DNA from: Neurospora intermedia
Taxonomy: Eukaryota; Ascomycota; Sordariomycetes; Sordariales; Sordariaceae
Direction: 5' to 3'
DNA length: 64,000 nt
NCBI GenBank assembly: GCA_037102815.1
Contig: BTPP01000003.1
Span: forward strand, 4,650,001-4,714,000
This document shows, piece by piece, positions 1 through 13,200 of the stretch. Both the position numbers and the translations under genes were made by a program. The notes below the pieces were generated by a model. That model saw nothing but the letters and a program-made list of their open reading frames with translations. It was not told where the DNA came from and searched no databases. Numbering within the stretch: position 1 is the first letter of the stretch; every line of letters starts with the position of its first letter.

Positions 1-1360
1 TTGGGATTATGGTTAAGTTCCCCGGGACATGGGTGCTGAACAACAGTTAACAACGGTTGCATGTCAAGACCAGGATAAGAGCCGCCAAGACGAGCTGCCT
101 AGCAACGGGTGTGTCTCAGAGGGGTGAACGCTGGGGTGGGGGGGGGAGGGTAGGCCTATGGGATACAGTGCAATCTTGTGATTGGATTGTTCTTCATTTT
201 GGAACATTTCCCTTGGCAACGAAAAGACATTGCGCTCGGCCCACATAGGTACCCAAGCCACAGAGCCAAACTGTCGGTACTTTATTGAGTCACGTGAGTG
301 AGCTCGCGTCAATGAAAGCTTCTTCCGCGAACACTTTTCCACCCTTGTTTGCCTCCCAACCCATGGACTGTTGCTACCTCACCGTGGACGGGGAAACGGG
401 TGAGCGGGTGCCGAGTTGCAACAATACTACGGTAGATTTTGAACTGACGGCTTCATTTCCGAGGAGTACAAATATTTTGAAATTGCGCACAGGCCTGTGT
501 TTGTTTCTAGGTAGTGTAGTCAGGGTCGTCGCTGACGGAAAATGCAAAGAACAAAGAAAAAAAAAAATTGAAAAAGGAAAAAAAGAGATAGAAAACACAA
601 AGAAAGGAAAAAGAGGGAGCACGCACAGACAGGGGTGCAACAGTCTGCGCCGCAGCCGAATGCAATGCCGGTCGCCGGGGCGATGCGATGCGGCCCATTC
701 CACCGACCCGGTCGGCCTCACGGTCTCCGCAGTCCGGCCGCATGCTGCATGACCCGACCACGGTCCACGGTAGGACCCCGGTCACACCGACGGACTGCCT
801 CCGAATTTACACTACGACAACCACACACATTACCACACTCATAATCACAACCACAACGATGATCTACAATCAATGACAACAATGCCGCACCGAGTGGTCG
901 ACCTCGATGCGACCACCGTGACAACGCGCAACGAGTTTTGATATTGCCGTGAACATTTCTGATGTCAATGAGTTGGTTGCTAAGCCACCTTTGAATATGT
1001 GAGGTACAGTTTCGGGTACAGTGCTATCCCTCACTGTTGATGTTTACTGAGTGCATACGCACGGCATCATCATCAAAGTCAACAAAACCACCACCACCCA
1101 TATTTGATTATTACCGTCACGTTCTGAGGGAGTGTCCAATGAGGCAAACCACTAACTGCTGGCCAGAGGTGGATGAATGAACTGCAAACTGCATGATGGA
1201 AATCACATCACCTTTAGTCTTGCTCCCTCACTTATTCGCTTCCACACACTCGACACTCCCTCACTTCGCTCGACCCATCACTCCATTTAGGGGCACACTG
1301 CCGTCACTCAACTCAGGGCAGGAGGTGCTTCGGGCTGTGCGTGACAGGCTCGTTCATGGT

Positions 1361-1383
1361 CATCATCATCATCATCATCATCA
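1361..1383. repeat. CAT trinucleotide microsatellite
   Basis: About seven perfect CAT units in gene-free DNA. In translation the run reads as poly-His or poly-Met, which explains short spurious open frames here. Confidence 0.9.
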
Positions 1384-2598
1384 GGTACCAACAGATTGGA
1401 ACTTGGAATTGCAGCACTACCGTGCCGTTGACGGAACCGGAGGGGAGGGGGTAAATCAACCTTCCCCCTGTCCTTGAGTGAAGACTAGACAGGACCAGAC
1501 TGATTCCGGTAGATGTATTCACATTGGTCACTTCGCGAAGTGACTGTGGTGAACAGTTAGTTCGGACTGTGACATGGTGACATGTATGAGAAAAAGCATT
1601 CACTCCCTCATGCGTGATCTATCATGCATCGTTCGAGTTTCATCGTCTTCTCCCTCCCCCTCCCTTCCCTTTCTCTCTCTTCCCCTTGGTAGGTCTACTC
1701 CCAAATGGACCCATAATGTCCGTAATGCCTCGTACCTGCATCTAGATACAGTAGGAGGAGTCCCCTACAAGGGAGATAACTAGGTCGTTTCATGTCAGAG
1801 TGGTAGTAGATGAAATGCAGTTGTAGTTACATCACTTGCCTGCTACTTAATAGGTAGGTACTCAGCACAGGGCAGTCACTCATCAATTGCAGTCACCAAG
1901 GCAAGAATGTTTTCGCGTTTGTGGGAAAGGATTAAGCGGGAAGAGGTCAGAATGAAAACGAATTGCGAATTTAAACCAATAATGCTTGAGTTTCTAGATC
2001 GGTGTGTGGTATCTGCCTGCCCAGGTATCTGCCTATCTGCCCATCTCCCTCCCTCTCTCCAGATCATCGCTTTGATAATTTCATGTTCCAGGTGTTGGTA
2101 ACCTCCCTTTCCAGATATACTCACTCCAGGGCAGAGTCCAGTCTACTCGTCGACAGTTCTTACCTCTTTCTGTATAGGGAAAAAAAATCTTGGTTTCAAT
2201 TTCATTAACACATGATGCTGCTACCCCTTAATCAGGACAGCCACCCTCGGATCATATACTCACTCTGATACGGCCTCCAGGCCATATTACATTACCAGGA
2301 GGGCTACACTCTTAAATGCCTTGAAACATTGTTTTCTGCATGTTCCTGCATGAGTGATGCTCAACTCCATCTCTTCTTGCAAGTGTAGGTACCTAGCTTT
2401 AAAGCCAATGATGATACTTGCAGAACCGTTTAGCAGGTTGAACAGTGTACTTTCGTATACCCTCTTTGCAAAGTTCCTTCTCATTCCATGAGCGAGCGGG
2501 TGATGGTCGGCTATACCATGGTGATGTGATAATGACGAGGACGATGATAACGATGGAAGCAACAAGACCATTTCACCCGAGGGACTGGACTAGGCTTT

Positions 2599-2639
2599 CA
2601 GTCCAGTCCAGTCCAGTCCAGTCCAGTCCAGCCCAGTCC
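2599..2639. repeat. CAGTC pentanucleotide tandem array
   Basis: Six perfect CAGTC units are followed by a CAGCC variant and one further CAGTC. It is a simple repeat in intergenic DNA with no evident function. Confidence 0.9.
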
Positions 2640-3295
2640 CTCTCTCCAAACCAATCACCAACACCACCCTGAATAAACATACCGTAGAGGTATCCAACTT
2701 ACATCCCATTGAACAGCACGAAAGACCTTGCTCCACCTAATTCTTTACTAGGTACCCAGGCGGCAAACTTACCAGGTTGGAACTGATTGATAGGTAGACA
2801 GAACCTGATCTGATGTACCACCTGGTATCTTTGAGAATACGTACCTTACCTACTTCAAAAAGGGGGCCATGTTCTCAAGCAGCTAATACCACCTTAGTAG
2901 GCCAGGGCAGACGAGGGCATGCAAGGTTGGTACCTTCTTCTTTCAGTACTACCAAAAGTGTATCAAAAGTGGAATCCACCAACTACCATACCATCCCATA
3001 CCTACTAGGTAACTGCCTTGTGCGTAGCGTGAGAATACTGTTGGGCACTGGCGCGGGTATCGGGAAAGAGCGAGCACTAAGTGCACTGCAGTGCAGTGAC
3101 TACCTAGGTAAGTAACGGAAGAAGAGTGGAACGGGCGGACGGGCGGATGGGCAGATGGATGGGCGGATCACGCCTTCCTATTGTAGAAGTTGTGCTCTGA
3201 TTTGATGTGCTGCTAAGTGAAGGCAACTAAACTAAAGGAAGCGAAGGAAGCGACGGGATATGCGATTTCCTCTAAGATACGATGAAGAAAAAACA

Positions 3296-3336
3296 AACCA
3301 AACCAAAAAAAAAAAAAAAGAAAAAAAAAAAAAAAG
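3296..3336. repeat. A-rich tract
   Basis: Two long runs of A, interrupted by a single G, lie 3' of the cft1 stop codon. This is simple sequence. On the minus strand it is T-rich. Confidence 0.85.
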
Positions 3337-3693
3337 TTAATTTTAGCTGGGGGAAATCGATTGGAGTCCAGCCTGATCGGGTTTGTTGGATGGATGCAAG
3401 GGAATGTTGGGGAATATTATGGCAGAGCCGAAGAGAGGAGGAAGAAAAAAACGAGAGACATGATATTGGAAAGACACATATGTCCTACTTGTCCTGGCCA
3501 TTAGAGCAAACTAGGGAATGCTTGTTTGTTATCATACAATGAACTCGGCAGAAATCAGAACAAGTTAAATGATTTACAGCCGAATTTCCATGTTGTTGTC
3601 CACAAACTCGCAACAAACTCCTTTTTATTCATTCACCTACCGACCCTTCTCAACATATCCGTCAATGACCCGCACCCCAGTCTATGTATCTCC

Positions 3694-6600
3694 TCAAAAA
3701 TAGCCCAACCCACTCCACCCGAGCACCACTCCCAACTCCCCTCTGACCTCCTCCCACTCCATCCCTCCTTCCTGCCCATGCAACCCGTTCAACTTAAATC
3801 CCGCCAAACTCAATCCACCACTACCTCCCATCATCTTCCCACTCCCCGCCGGATTGACCCCATGTGCACCGGTACCAACCACGTACCCGGCCCGTCCCGC
3901 CATCTCTTGCCGTTTGCCCGTTCCCAGCTCCAAGAACCGCTCCAGGATTTTACCGTCGACAATGTTCCTGCCGATACCTGCGTCCACGCCCGGCAGCTGC
4001 ATGCTGGCCGAGGCGGATGGTGAGGGCAGGCGGTAGCCCTTGGGGTTGAGGCCCGCCGGGTGGGGGAGGCCGTTCGTAAGTTGCACTGCTAGAGAGGAAA
4101 GGCGGCGGTAGGCGTTCTCTTGGAGGGGGCGGAGGGTGGCAAGGACGCCAGTAGGGGAGGCTAGGAGGAGGATGTGTGGGGAGTTTTCTTCCGAGTTGGG
4201 AGACAAGGAGGAGGGGTTAGGGTAGACGGCGGGGAGGAGGAGGGAAGAGGTGGGGTGGTGGGCGCCGGTGTTGAAGGTTGTGCGGTGGAGAAGGAGATGG
4301 CCTTGGAGGGATTTGGGATCTGGGAAGGTAATATGTTAGTTCGTGGGTTTGAGAAGAAAAAGAGGAGCAGAAAAGGAGGGAATACATACGCTCGGGGTCA
4401 AATTGCAGAATGTGAATGTGACCATCTGCATCGCTAGCCACGATGTAAAGTTCCTTTCCATCAGGCAGGAAATCTGCATTCAATACCTCCATCCTAGTGG
4501 AGCTCTTCCCGAATAGCATCATTTTGTAAGGCTCTTCCGTATACCCCGTGAACCACACGCCCTTGAAGGCGTCGGCCATCAGACAGAGTCCCGTGCCGGG
4601 CAGCTCCTTGACACTCGTGACGTAACAGTTCATATCCATAAACGCCACGGGCAAGAGGGTCCCGTCTTCCTTGAGACCGCGCACCATACACTTTTGGCCC
4701 TGCGCGACGAGCATCAGACCTTGGGTGCCCACCTCGGAGAGTGCTGTGACCGCGCCGCGCGGGATGTCCTCCTTGGCGACCAGCTTCAGCTTCTTACTGG
4801 TCTCAGGCTTGCCAGGCTCGGGGATGACGTCGGCAATGTCAAAGACGTAGACGCGGCCTCTGGTTGGAAGATCTTCGCCCTTGATGAGAGCGGTGCCGAC
4901 AGCAATAAGCTGTTTGCGCTCGTTGGTCGACTCCGACACTTCAAGATTGAGTGTCTCGACGCAAAGAACTGTCTCGCACGGCTCCATCTCAACGGTGTCG
5001 ATGACAGTCCAAGTGATCCCACTAAGCAATTTCAGCACGCCGCGATCAACCATGGGCTTGAACGTGATATTCTCGCGTGCCCATTCCTTGTGGTAATCAT
5101 CGTCCTTGGGCAGTTCAAACGGCTCGACGTCGTTGCAGCCCACCACATAGGCCTGCGTAGGCGGATGGTAAGCCACCGACTGCGTGTCAACTCCTACGGG
5201 GATCTTCTTAACAGAGAGACCAAGTTCGGCGTAGCTGCTGTCTGTAGGAATTTGTGTCACCCTAGCGATCCCGTTGGTATCGGCATAGATAAAGCCATGC
5301 TCGCAACCTTCGGTGTGGAAAGAGCTCATGGCTTGAACACCAGATCCCTGTAGGCTCAGAACCCTGGGACTGGACTTGGCTGTCTTTAAGATGAAGCTGG
5401 GCGACGACCCAGGAAGGAAGACGGTACTATAGCCAGAAATGTTGCTGCAGCGCCGCATAGGAAGGAAGCGCTGTGCATTGTGAGGCTCGTCATCGTCTAC
5501 TGGCTTCTCCTCGGGGGCTTTGGCAAAGGTTGAGTTGGGTACTTTTTGGAAGAAGAGGGATTTTGAGAAAGGCTGTCCAGCAGTAGCCCTGAGCCGGTAG
5601 GGTTGGTATAGTGTGAGATCATCATTAGCATGGCGAAGCTGTACATCTATCGGTTAGCTATTGTCATGGAAAGATAGGTCTGTGAGGACATACGATAAGA
5701 TATGGTGATTTGTGAGTTGTGTCGCCCAAATCAGCAACCAAGATCTCCGCAACGGACTCTTTAGCTGTGCCTTTCCTGGCGGCATAGTCGGCAGAAAGTC
5801 CTGGTGGTATATAAGAAAGCCCTTCGGCCACATAAACTGGTTTCGTCAAGTCAGGTAGACGGTAAATCTAGTGAAGTACGTCAGCATGTCTGCATCCGTT
5901 TGTGGAGGTCCTGACGTCCTTACATATAAAACACCGCTGGTACTTAGCAGGAACATGAGGATATTGTCTTTTGTTCCCTTGCCCACCGTCTCATCGGCAA
6001 ACACACCAGAGGTGTCGGTGTACAAGCATCCGGCCAACCACTTTGTGCTGGTCAAAATCTGATCCTCCTTCTCCACCTCTTCAAGTTCCAAGAGCTTTGG
6101 GCTCATTTCCGCGATGAACACGCTAAAGTCGTCCCGAATGAGAAGAAGGAATGGGTCAGCAATGCTGGCAGTCCGAACCCGCGGTTCCGCTCCTGTCTCT
6201 TCGTCGAGCATAGGCACAATTTGGCTTAGCCCCAGGTCTAGAGAGGTCGTGTTAGTATGCCACTTGTGGCGTCGCGTAAGCTTTGATCTTACATACCTCC
6301 GTCATAGCAGCGCACTTCTGACTTGAGGACTTGGAGAATTCTAGAGTCCTTCCCCATGGTCCCTGCCTCCACCGTAAATCCAGCAGCCGGCTCGAATTCT
6401 GTTCCGGTAAGACTCTCAAAACCAGCTGCCGTAAGGGCATACACATCAGACGTTTCATATCCGTCAAGGTCCACTTTGGCTACGATCATGAACTTGTGGT
6501 ACTGTCCAGAGGTGTCGTAGTCATTGTTCATGGGGCCCTTGTCACCCACCAGGGTTTTCGGAATGGGCTTCTTAGCACACACAGTCCAAAAACCTCTGGC

Positions 6601-8397
6601 CTCTAGGAACTCGAATCTTCCAATGATCTTTGGTTGTATCGCCAGGTTCATGATGGCAAGCGCGCTGGCTTTTCCTCGTCCCACGGCACAGACCAGTTGG
6701 AGATCGCTGCGGACACCTTCAGAGTTCCGTTCCTCCTCGCTGTCGGGTAATGTGACGGGTTGACCATATGTCATCTTTTGTATTGGTGCGATGCTCAGGA
6801 GTCGGTCGTGGATGCGGAAGTTGAGATCTCCGCTTTTAATGGCTTTGGCAGCGGACATGGCCTGCTCTGGAGAGGTCGACTCCTCGCCATATAAGTCATC
6901 ATCGTCGTCGTCCTCAAGATCTTCATCGTCAAGGTCCAAGTCCAGATCGGAATCCTGGAGTCGCGATTTCCTCTTCTGCGTTTGGCCCTGTCTCCTCGTC
7001 CAGCCAAGCAAGACGGAATCACCTTCCTCGGAGCCCACAAACACGGTAGACCTCCCCATCCGGGACAGCGAAGTGACACGGGACTGGATAACACTACCCC
7101 CTGCTTCTGGGGCTATCATCTTGATGCTCAGGCCCGATACCGTACGGCCGTCGATGCGGAAGGTGATGAGCCCCAGGCGTCCGTCGTTAAGAATCAGGAG
7201 GAACTCCCCGAGTTCTGCCGCCAAGACGTCGATAGCGCAGCCTTCGAGACGAAGGTCCAGGTCGGATTGGTCGACAAGACTAAACGAGGTGGTCTGCTTG
7301 GTAAGGGGGTTGACAGCAATGCCATTTGATTTGCCAGACTGGTCGATATGAATGAGTTCGTTAGCTCCTACGAGCAAAGCACCGCCAACGGGTGCCGGAA
7401 GGGCGACAACACGAAAGAGATCCTGAGGCAGGCCATTGACAGCCAGGATAGTGGTTGACGCCCTTTGCTGGAGGTCTAGGGTGAAGACCATGTATGTGAA
7501 GTGGTCCTTGTGACCAAGCGAGTTGGAGGCGGTCTTGGTGGAGGACAGGACACCAATGGTGGGGTCTCGATACTCATGCAGGAAGGCGAGATGCACAGGA
7601 TGAAGGAGACTAGCTTCAAGTTTGGAGAGGCGAAGGACGAAAGATGGTGAATATGGTGTGTCTTCTATAGTGCTAGCTCCATTTGCGACGGCGCCGGAAA
7701 GGTCCTTTTTGGGCCTGGGGCCGTCCAGCTCTTCATCCCAGCTATCCATGTCCATGTCCTCATCCGGCTGCTTGAAGGGCAATATGGCCAAGTTCCTTTC
7801 GCTGAACTTGAGCGCAGCGCACCTACTCGCTGGGTCTGCGACCAACAGAGTGGGATACTGATGCAGTGGCGCGACCCACGGACTTCCTACGAGCTCCTCT
7901 TTTTCGTAGTAGTGAATTGAGACGGTCTCGAGCGTATTGCGTTCGACGTTCCACTCGACCAGACTAAGGCGGGCATCGCGGAAGGAAAGGAGCAAGCAGT
8001 CGGCACCGCCAGACGAACTGCCGTTGGGCTTCTTGATTCGGGCAAGACCTGTTATGGTGCCGGGCAGGGTGACCTCGGCGACAAGAACCAGCTTGGCGCT
8101 GTTGGCACGATCGGCCCTTGCGGCGATATTATCTCCTCCCAGGAACGAGGCCTCAAAGCCGTCATCGTCGTTTACGAGCCTGCTATCGTAGCGGCCGGCT
8201 GTGGCAGCCTTGGTGGATGTGTTTGTACCATTGAGTGTAGCGCAGGCATCGATCTCGGCGGAAACGACTTTTGTCTTGAAGATCTGGAGTAACGACGCTT
8301 TTGCGACGGCGAGATTAGTGCCCTGACCAGGGACGAGCTGGAGGGTTACTGAATGGGTGACAGCCGTGGGCGGCGTCAACTCTGTATAGCATTGCAT
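3694..8397 (-). CDS. cft1: Cleavage and polyadenylation factor subunit Cft1 (CPSF160 homologue), five exons
   Basis: Large beta-propeller subunit of the nuclear pre-mRNA cleavage and polyadenylation factor. In the family (yeast Cft1, human CPSF1) it scaffolds the complex that recognises the polyadenylation signal. I assemble exons 8397-6297, 6237-5924, 5867-5694, 5638-4390 and 4319-3694. Every junction keeps frame, giving 1487 aa, close to human CPSF1 (about 1440). The four introns are 55-70 nt; the first ends with a perfect TACTAAC branch site before CTAG. The N-terminus MQCYTELTPPTAVTHS is typical of the family. An acidic stretch of Asp/Glu lies near residues 475-500. The last roughly 400 residues form the CPSF_A region, including SPYLILRHANDDLTLY across intron 3 and VASDADGHIHILQFDPE before intron 4. 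The ATG at 8397 is the first in frame. The gene is divergent from fab1. Exon boundaries are inferred from motifs and frame. Confidence 0.95.
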
Positions 8398-10255
8398 CGT
8401 ATGGGAGTCGGGAGCATGTCGATGCTAAATGAAGCTCGGAATCAGTCTGACGGCAGATGGTACTGCTTTCTGTTTATGCTTTTGGTAAAGGTCAGCGCGC
8501 CAGTTGCAGAATGAATGAATGTAGAAAGTGAAGATGAAGCTACACAGCCATATGCGCGGTGTGATGCTGAGTCGGATGATGGAGGATATGATTTCTCAGT
8601 TCCAATTGAGAAGAAGTTGACGACCATGTGCAACAAGTCGAAGTCAACACCGACCGGACCTCCAAATGATTGTCCCAATGCGCGTCGCGACTGATTGGCT
8701 GTAATGACCTTCAGTGGTAGGTAACGCTGGAAGTGCGCCAAGCATTGATCGAGTTGGTGAGCCAGTCGAGTCGGACTGTCTGGAGGTACGTACCTATAGC
8801 ACACACTAGAGGTACGTTCAGAGCAAGGGAATTGCCAGTGTCAGATCTCTGTGACGGCCGCCAGCTGGCCGCCGTTGAAAAAGCAGAAGTGGAAGCTCAG
8901 ACCCCCAACGTTCTGGACCAGACCACACAAGAGTTTTGAACAAGATATTACCGTAGTACAGCACAATGTGTAGCCACAAAGTAAGAAATCTTTGTACACA
9001 GCAAAATCAGCCAACCAACCCCTGTGACGCCATACGTTCGGGTTGACATTCCCGGGCGGGCAACACCTCAGTGTCAGAGGGGTTCAAGTTGTCTCCAACC
9101 ACAACTAAAAGTTTGCCTGCCTCTGAGGTTGTACCGTAACTGCACCCCAACCAACCACTTACATACTACCTACTATCAAGAGATCCCGCTGGAGACGACA
9201 TTGACGGACGCAGACGGGATCCAAACATCTGGGTGGCCCGCCGGTGCCTGAACTTAAATCTCGTTACCTACCTACCTACCTATGATTTTCCCACATGATC
9301 GCTTACTACCACTGACAACACAACATCCATCTCAACGGAACTACTACCTAAGCGAGCGGGAGTGGTGCCTACCCTGACGACTTTGGCTAACCAGTGGCGA
9401 TCCTGCACTTCTTCCCGCCCAACCAAACAACAACCTCCTTCAATATTTACTTTTGCCAGCAACATGTGAAATATTTGAGGCGGGATACACACGTTACCTT
9501 TGTACCTTGCTGGACCCTTCTTTTCCAGATCCGATTTACGACTGACTGGGTGTGCCCCCTTGTCTGATGTACCCCACGTCATCCGGCTATTGATTGATCT
9601 TCTCCACGATTCCATCCGTACTACCTACTGCGACTTCAACTTGTCACTTTTTTTTTCTCTTCCGTTCCACTGGGCTGGCAGCTGGCTGACCGTCAAAGTC
9701 CATTTCTTCCTCAACTTGCTGTGAGTCTTCACCCTTCACGTCACACAATCACCACCCAACAAGGCGGCCCAACAGCTGGGGGTCGTGAAAGCGGGAAACC
9801 TTGACCAACCAACCCAAGCTAACCCATCTGATAGGTCCTTTATTCTTTTTCCATTGGTCCCCTGTCAGATAACGACAAACCTATGACCTACAAGGCTAGG
9901 CTAGGCCGCGGGGCAAACCATCGCTAGACACCCAAACAACAACCAGAGAGTCAAGACGAAACCTGAGCTAGACGGCGCCAGAATCGGCTATCAGGCCATT
10001 CAACCCATCCAAGATATAAGCCATTCCATGTCACGTCTGCCGCCTTCGTGTCCCGCCTTTATACCCTTTTGCGATTGACCGCGGCCAATCCACCACTGCC
10101 CATGACCATACCCGCCTGCTCGACGTCACAGTGTCCACTTGTACAACCTAAAGAGTGTACCTGATAAAGAATGATTTCCGACCCTCTTCGCCTCCTGGAA
10201 TAGCAACGACATCTTTGTCGTCAGTGCCGTCTGTTGGTCAGCTATTTCCGCCGAG
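8398..10255. promoter_or_regulatory. Divergent intergenic region between cft1 and fab1
   Basis: These 1.86 kb separate the start codons of cft1 (minus) and fab1 (plus), so both promoters and 5' leaders must lie here. I see CT-rich and CCAAC-rich segments and a TACCTACCTACCTACCTA run near 9263-9280. No clear TATA box and no convincing gene were found. Confidence 0.6.
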
Positions 10256-13200
10256 ATGGCTTCCAGCTCACACAGGCCATTCAAGCTCCCCCTTGGTCCC
10301 CTTTCGCGCTCCAACAATGGCGACCATTCCTCCGAGTCCGACTATCCGGGCGGCCGTCGCGACTCCATGGCCGCCCTCTCCATCTCTTCTCATGTCAACC
10401 AGGAACAGCTCGCTCACACCCTTGACCGAATTCACAATACAGCAAGCCAATCTGGGGTCCTGACCACCTTCAATGATTTCGCCCCGCCACCTCCACCTAC
10501 TGTGCCTGTTGCCGAGAAAAAGGGAACTACGGGTGACTTGGTACAACAAGGCTTGAGTGGTCTCTACAGCCGCTTAAAGGAGGTTGTCGGGGTGGCAGGG
10601 AAATCTTCTGCCCAGGAGGCGGAAAGTTCTACTAACACCCAGGATGCCACGCCCAAAAATCTCAAGAGCCCGATTCCCCATAGCCCCAACAACAGTAGCA
10701 CCAAGATATCGGTTGCCTCCCCTCCAAAGGGAGACGGTTCGTCCATCAAGTCGCCTTTTGATACAAAGTCGCCCTTCGATGCAAAATCGCCCTTCGATGC
10801 AAAATCACCCTTTGAAGCAAGGCATGCCTTTGACGGGCCCGCCTCTCTTGACATCCCACCCGCTGTGTCTACCGGCACATCTCCAATTTCGCCAACCACC
10901 ATACCAGCAGACCTCCAGTCCCCTCCACAGACAACCAGACCACCATCCCTTGGTACACTGCCGAGCCTCAAGACCGGAAATTCAAGCGCACAGACAATTC
11001 CGAGGACGGGAAGGACGTCCCAGTCAACCGCGGCCAGCCCTACCGTTGCCCCCTTCATGGGAAAAGGGTCTCTCGAAAGAGACAGCTCTAGGGGTCCTGC
11101 CAGACACCTCGATGAGCCCTCAAGTTGGGGTTCTAGCCGGCGGAGCATCAGCAGACATGGTGATGGATCCACGTCGCCTAGCATTGCCGTGAGACCAAGT
11201 GTAGATACCACGACGGCCGCTTTGGCGCGCAGTAGAATGGAGGACGCTGTGAGTATTGATGGAGGCATCGGCAGTCCCACGAGCCCTTCTGGGCCTATAC
11301 CAGACGTGTGCATCTCCTCTGCCTCCTCGCGCTTGTCTGAGGCCACTCAAGTCCAGCGAAGGCCTGCCATTATTGACCGCATAAGCCAGTCCAGAGTTCA
11401 TAGCCATTCCAGGTCCTCGTCCATGGAGCCTGGCAAGGCACAGCCCAGTCCCATCAGCACATCGGCTCACAGCACTATCTATCATGATTCGTTTACTCAC
11501 AATGTCAAGCCACAGAGGTTGCAATCTGGAGCAATGAAAATCCCAGGCACCACGACAAACGAAGGAGCCCCCGAGGTCGTCAATGCCAGACTAGAAATGA
11601 TGAGGAAGCAGGTCCTCAGCAAAGAGTTCTGGATGAAAGACGAAACCACCAAGGAATGCTTTGCCTGCGGAAGCCCGTTTACTGCCTTTAGGCGCAAGCA
11701 CCACTGCCGTACGTGTGGCTGCATCTTCTGTTCAAAATGCACCTCTACCATTTCAGGACAGAAGTTTGGCGTCCAGGGAACGCTTCGCGTCTGCAAGAAT
11801 TGCTTGGAGGTTATAAACCGCCGCTATGAAAGCGGCTCAGATGATTCGGCAGATGAGCCCTTCTTACCCGCCATCTTTCGTCCCAACCAGGCTAAGCCGC
11901 CTCCTCTTGCTCTTGCTCGACCTCAGGCTGATGATGAGGTTAGTATTGCGGAGCGAACGGAGCAAGCAAATGACACAAGGTCCGCCAAGACACCAATGAT
12001 GGCGATTCCGGCCACACGCCGAGTTGGCGACAGCAATCGTCACTCGGCCGTTCTGGAGATTGATATGCCACAGCTCAGCCGCCCCGGATCGTCTCGGTCG
12101 CTGAGATCACTCGCGGCGGGCCGACCGCAATCATCTAGTCATCGCAGGCTTCATTCAAAACATACCTTCTTGACTAGGTTCAAGTCTTCTGCGACTGACG
12201 ATAGGGCACCGTTTCGCAAGCCTGCTAGCGAAGACCTTGGGAGGAAATCCAAGCTCAGCGCCTTCCATGACGACAACATCATTGATCCAGAACTTGCCCC
12301 TTACATGTCGGACGAGTCAACTGATGACGAACAAATGAGTAGCATATTCGCAACCATGAACAGCAATGATGCGCCAGCAGCCAGCCTTGATCCCGACAAA
12401 ACAAGCATGGGTGCCTTTATGAATGCTGCAAACAGAAAACATCGGTTCCGTCACGGCGAGAAGAGCATCAGTGGACTTAGTTATACCAGCAGAGGCCACG
12501 AAGACACTGGCTTACCAACTCTCTCTCTCCACACCCGGCCAACCAGAAAGAGAAATCTCAGCACTGCAAGTGTCACGGGCCATCCGCTGCGGTCACCTCG
12601 CCCAAGATCTGGCATCTTTAGCATGATGCTAAACCCTGGTGCTTCAGCTGACGCCTTGTCTCTCTGGGATAATCCTGGAGTTGTCGAAGCATCTGCACTC
12701 AGTAGAAGGGATTCTTACTTCGAGGGCAGGTCATCAACCGGTGGATTAAACCCCATAAGCATGAACCACGTCAAGAAGCTTTTCCGGCAGCTTTTGAACG
12801 ATGCAGAAATCCCCAACCCTGCTGCGTGGGAAAAGGCCCTCATCCCAATCCTTGATAGATGTGCTGATGACGTTGATCCGGACGTCCGTAACGGAGATGA
12901 TATGGACATTCGCCACTGGATCAAGTTGAAAAAGATACCTGGCGGCAAACCTGGCGATACTGCTTACGTCCATGGAGTCGTCTTTTCCAAGAACTTGGCC
13001 CTCAAGACCATGCCCCGCAAGATCGAGAATCCAAAAATCGTCATCATCACTTTTCCAATCGAGTATCAGCGGCACCAGGAGCAGCATTTTATGAGCTTGC
13101 AGCCGGTCATAGAGCAGGAAAAGGAGTATTTGAGGATGGTGGTGAACCGAATCCTGAACCTCGAGCCTCGGGTGTTGCTCGTCGAAAAGAACGTTTCTGG

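Larger units (their letters stand above)
1..3693. other. Intergenic region, no supportable gene
   Basis: No reading frame here has convincing length, composition or a splice pattern I could assemble. The stretch holds a CAT trinucleotide run near 1361, a CAGTC tandem array near 2599, CT-rich tracts near 1650 and A-rich tracts near 550 and 3300. The right end is the 3' flank of the minus-strand cft1 gene. A gene truncated by the left edge of the window cannot be excluded. Confidence 0.6.

Noticed and set aside
4694-5353. 219-codon plus-strand frame opposite cft1
   Set aside because: It lies wholly within a cft1 exon and reflects codon use of the real gene on the other strand; it has no recognisable domain.
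10564-11346. 260-codon minus-strand frame within fab1
   Set aside because: It is antisense to the Ser/Pro-rich fab1 N-terminus and has no independent support.
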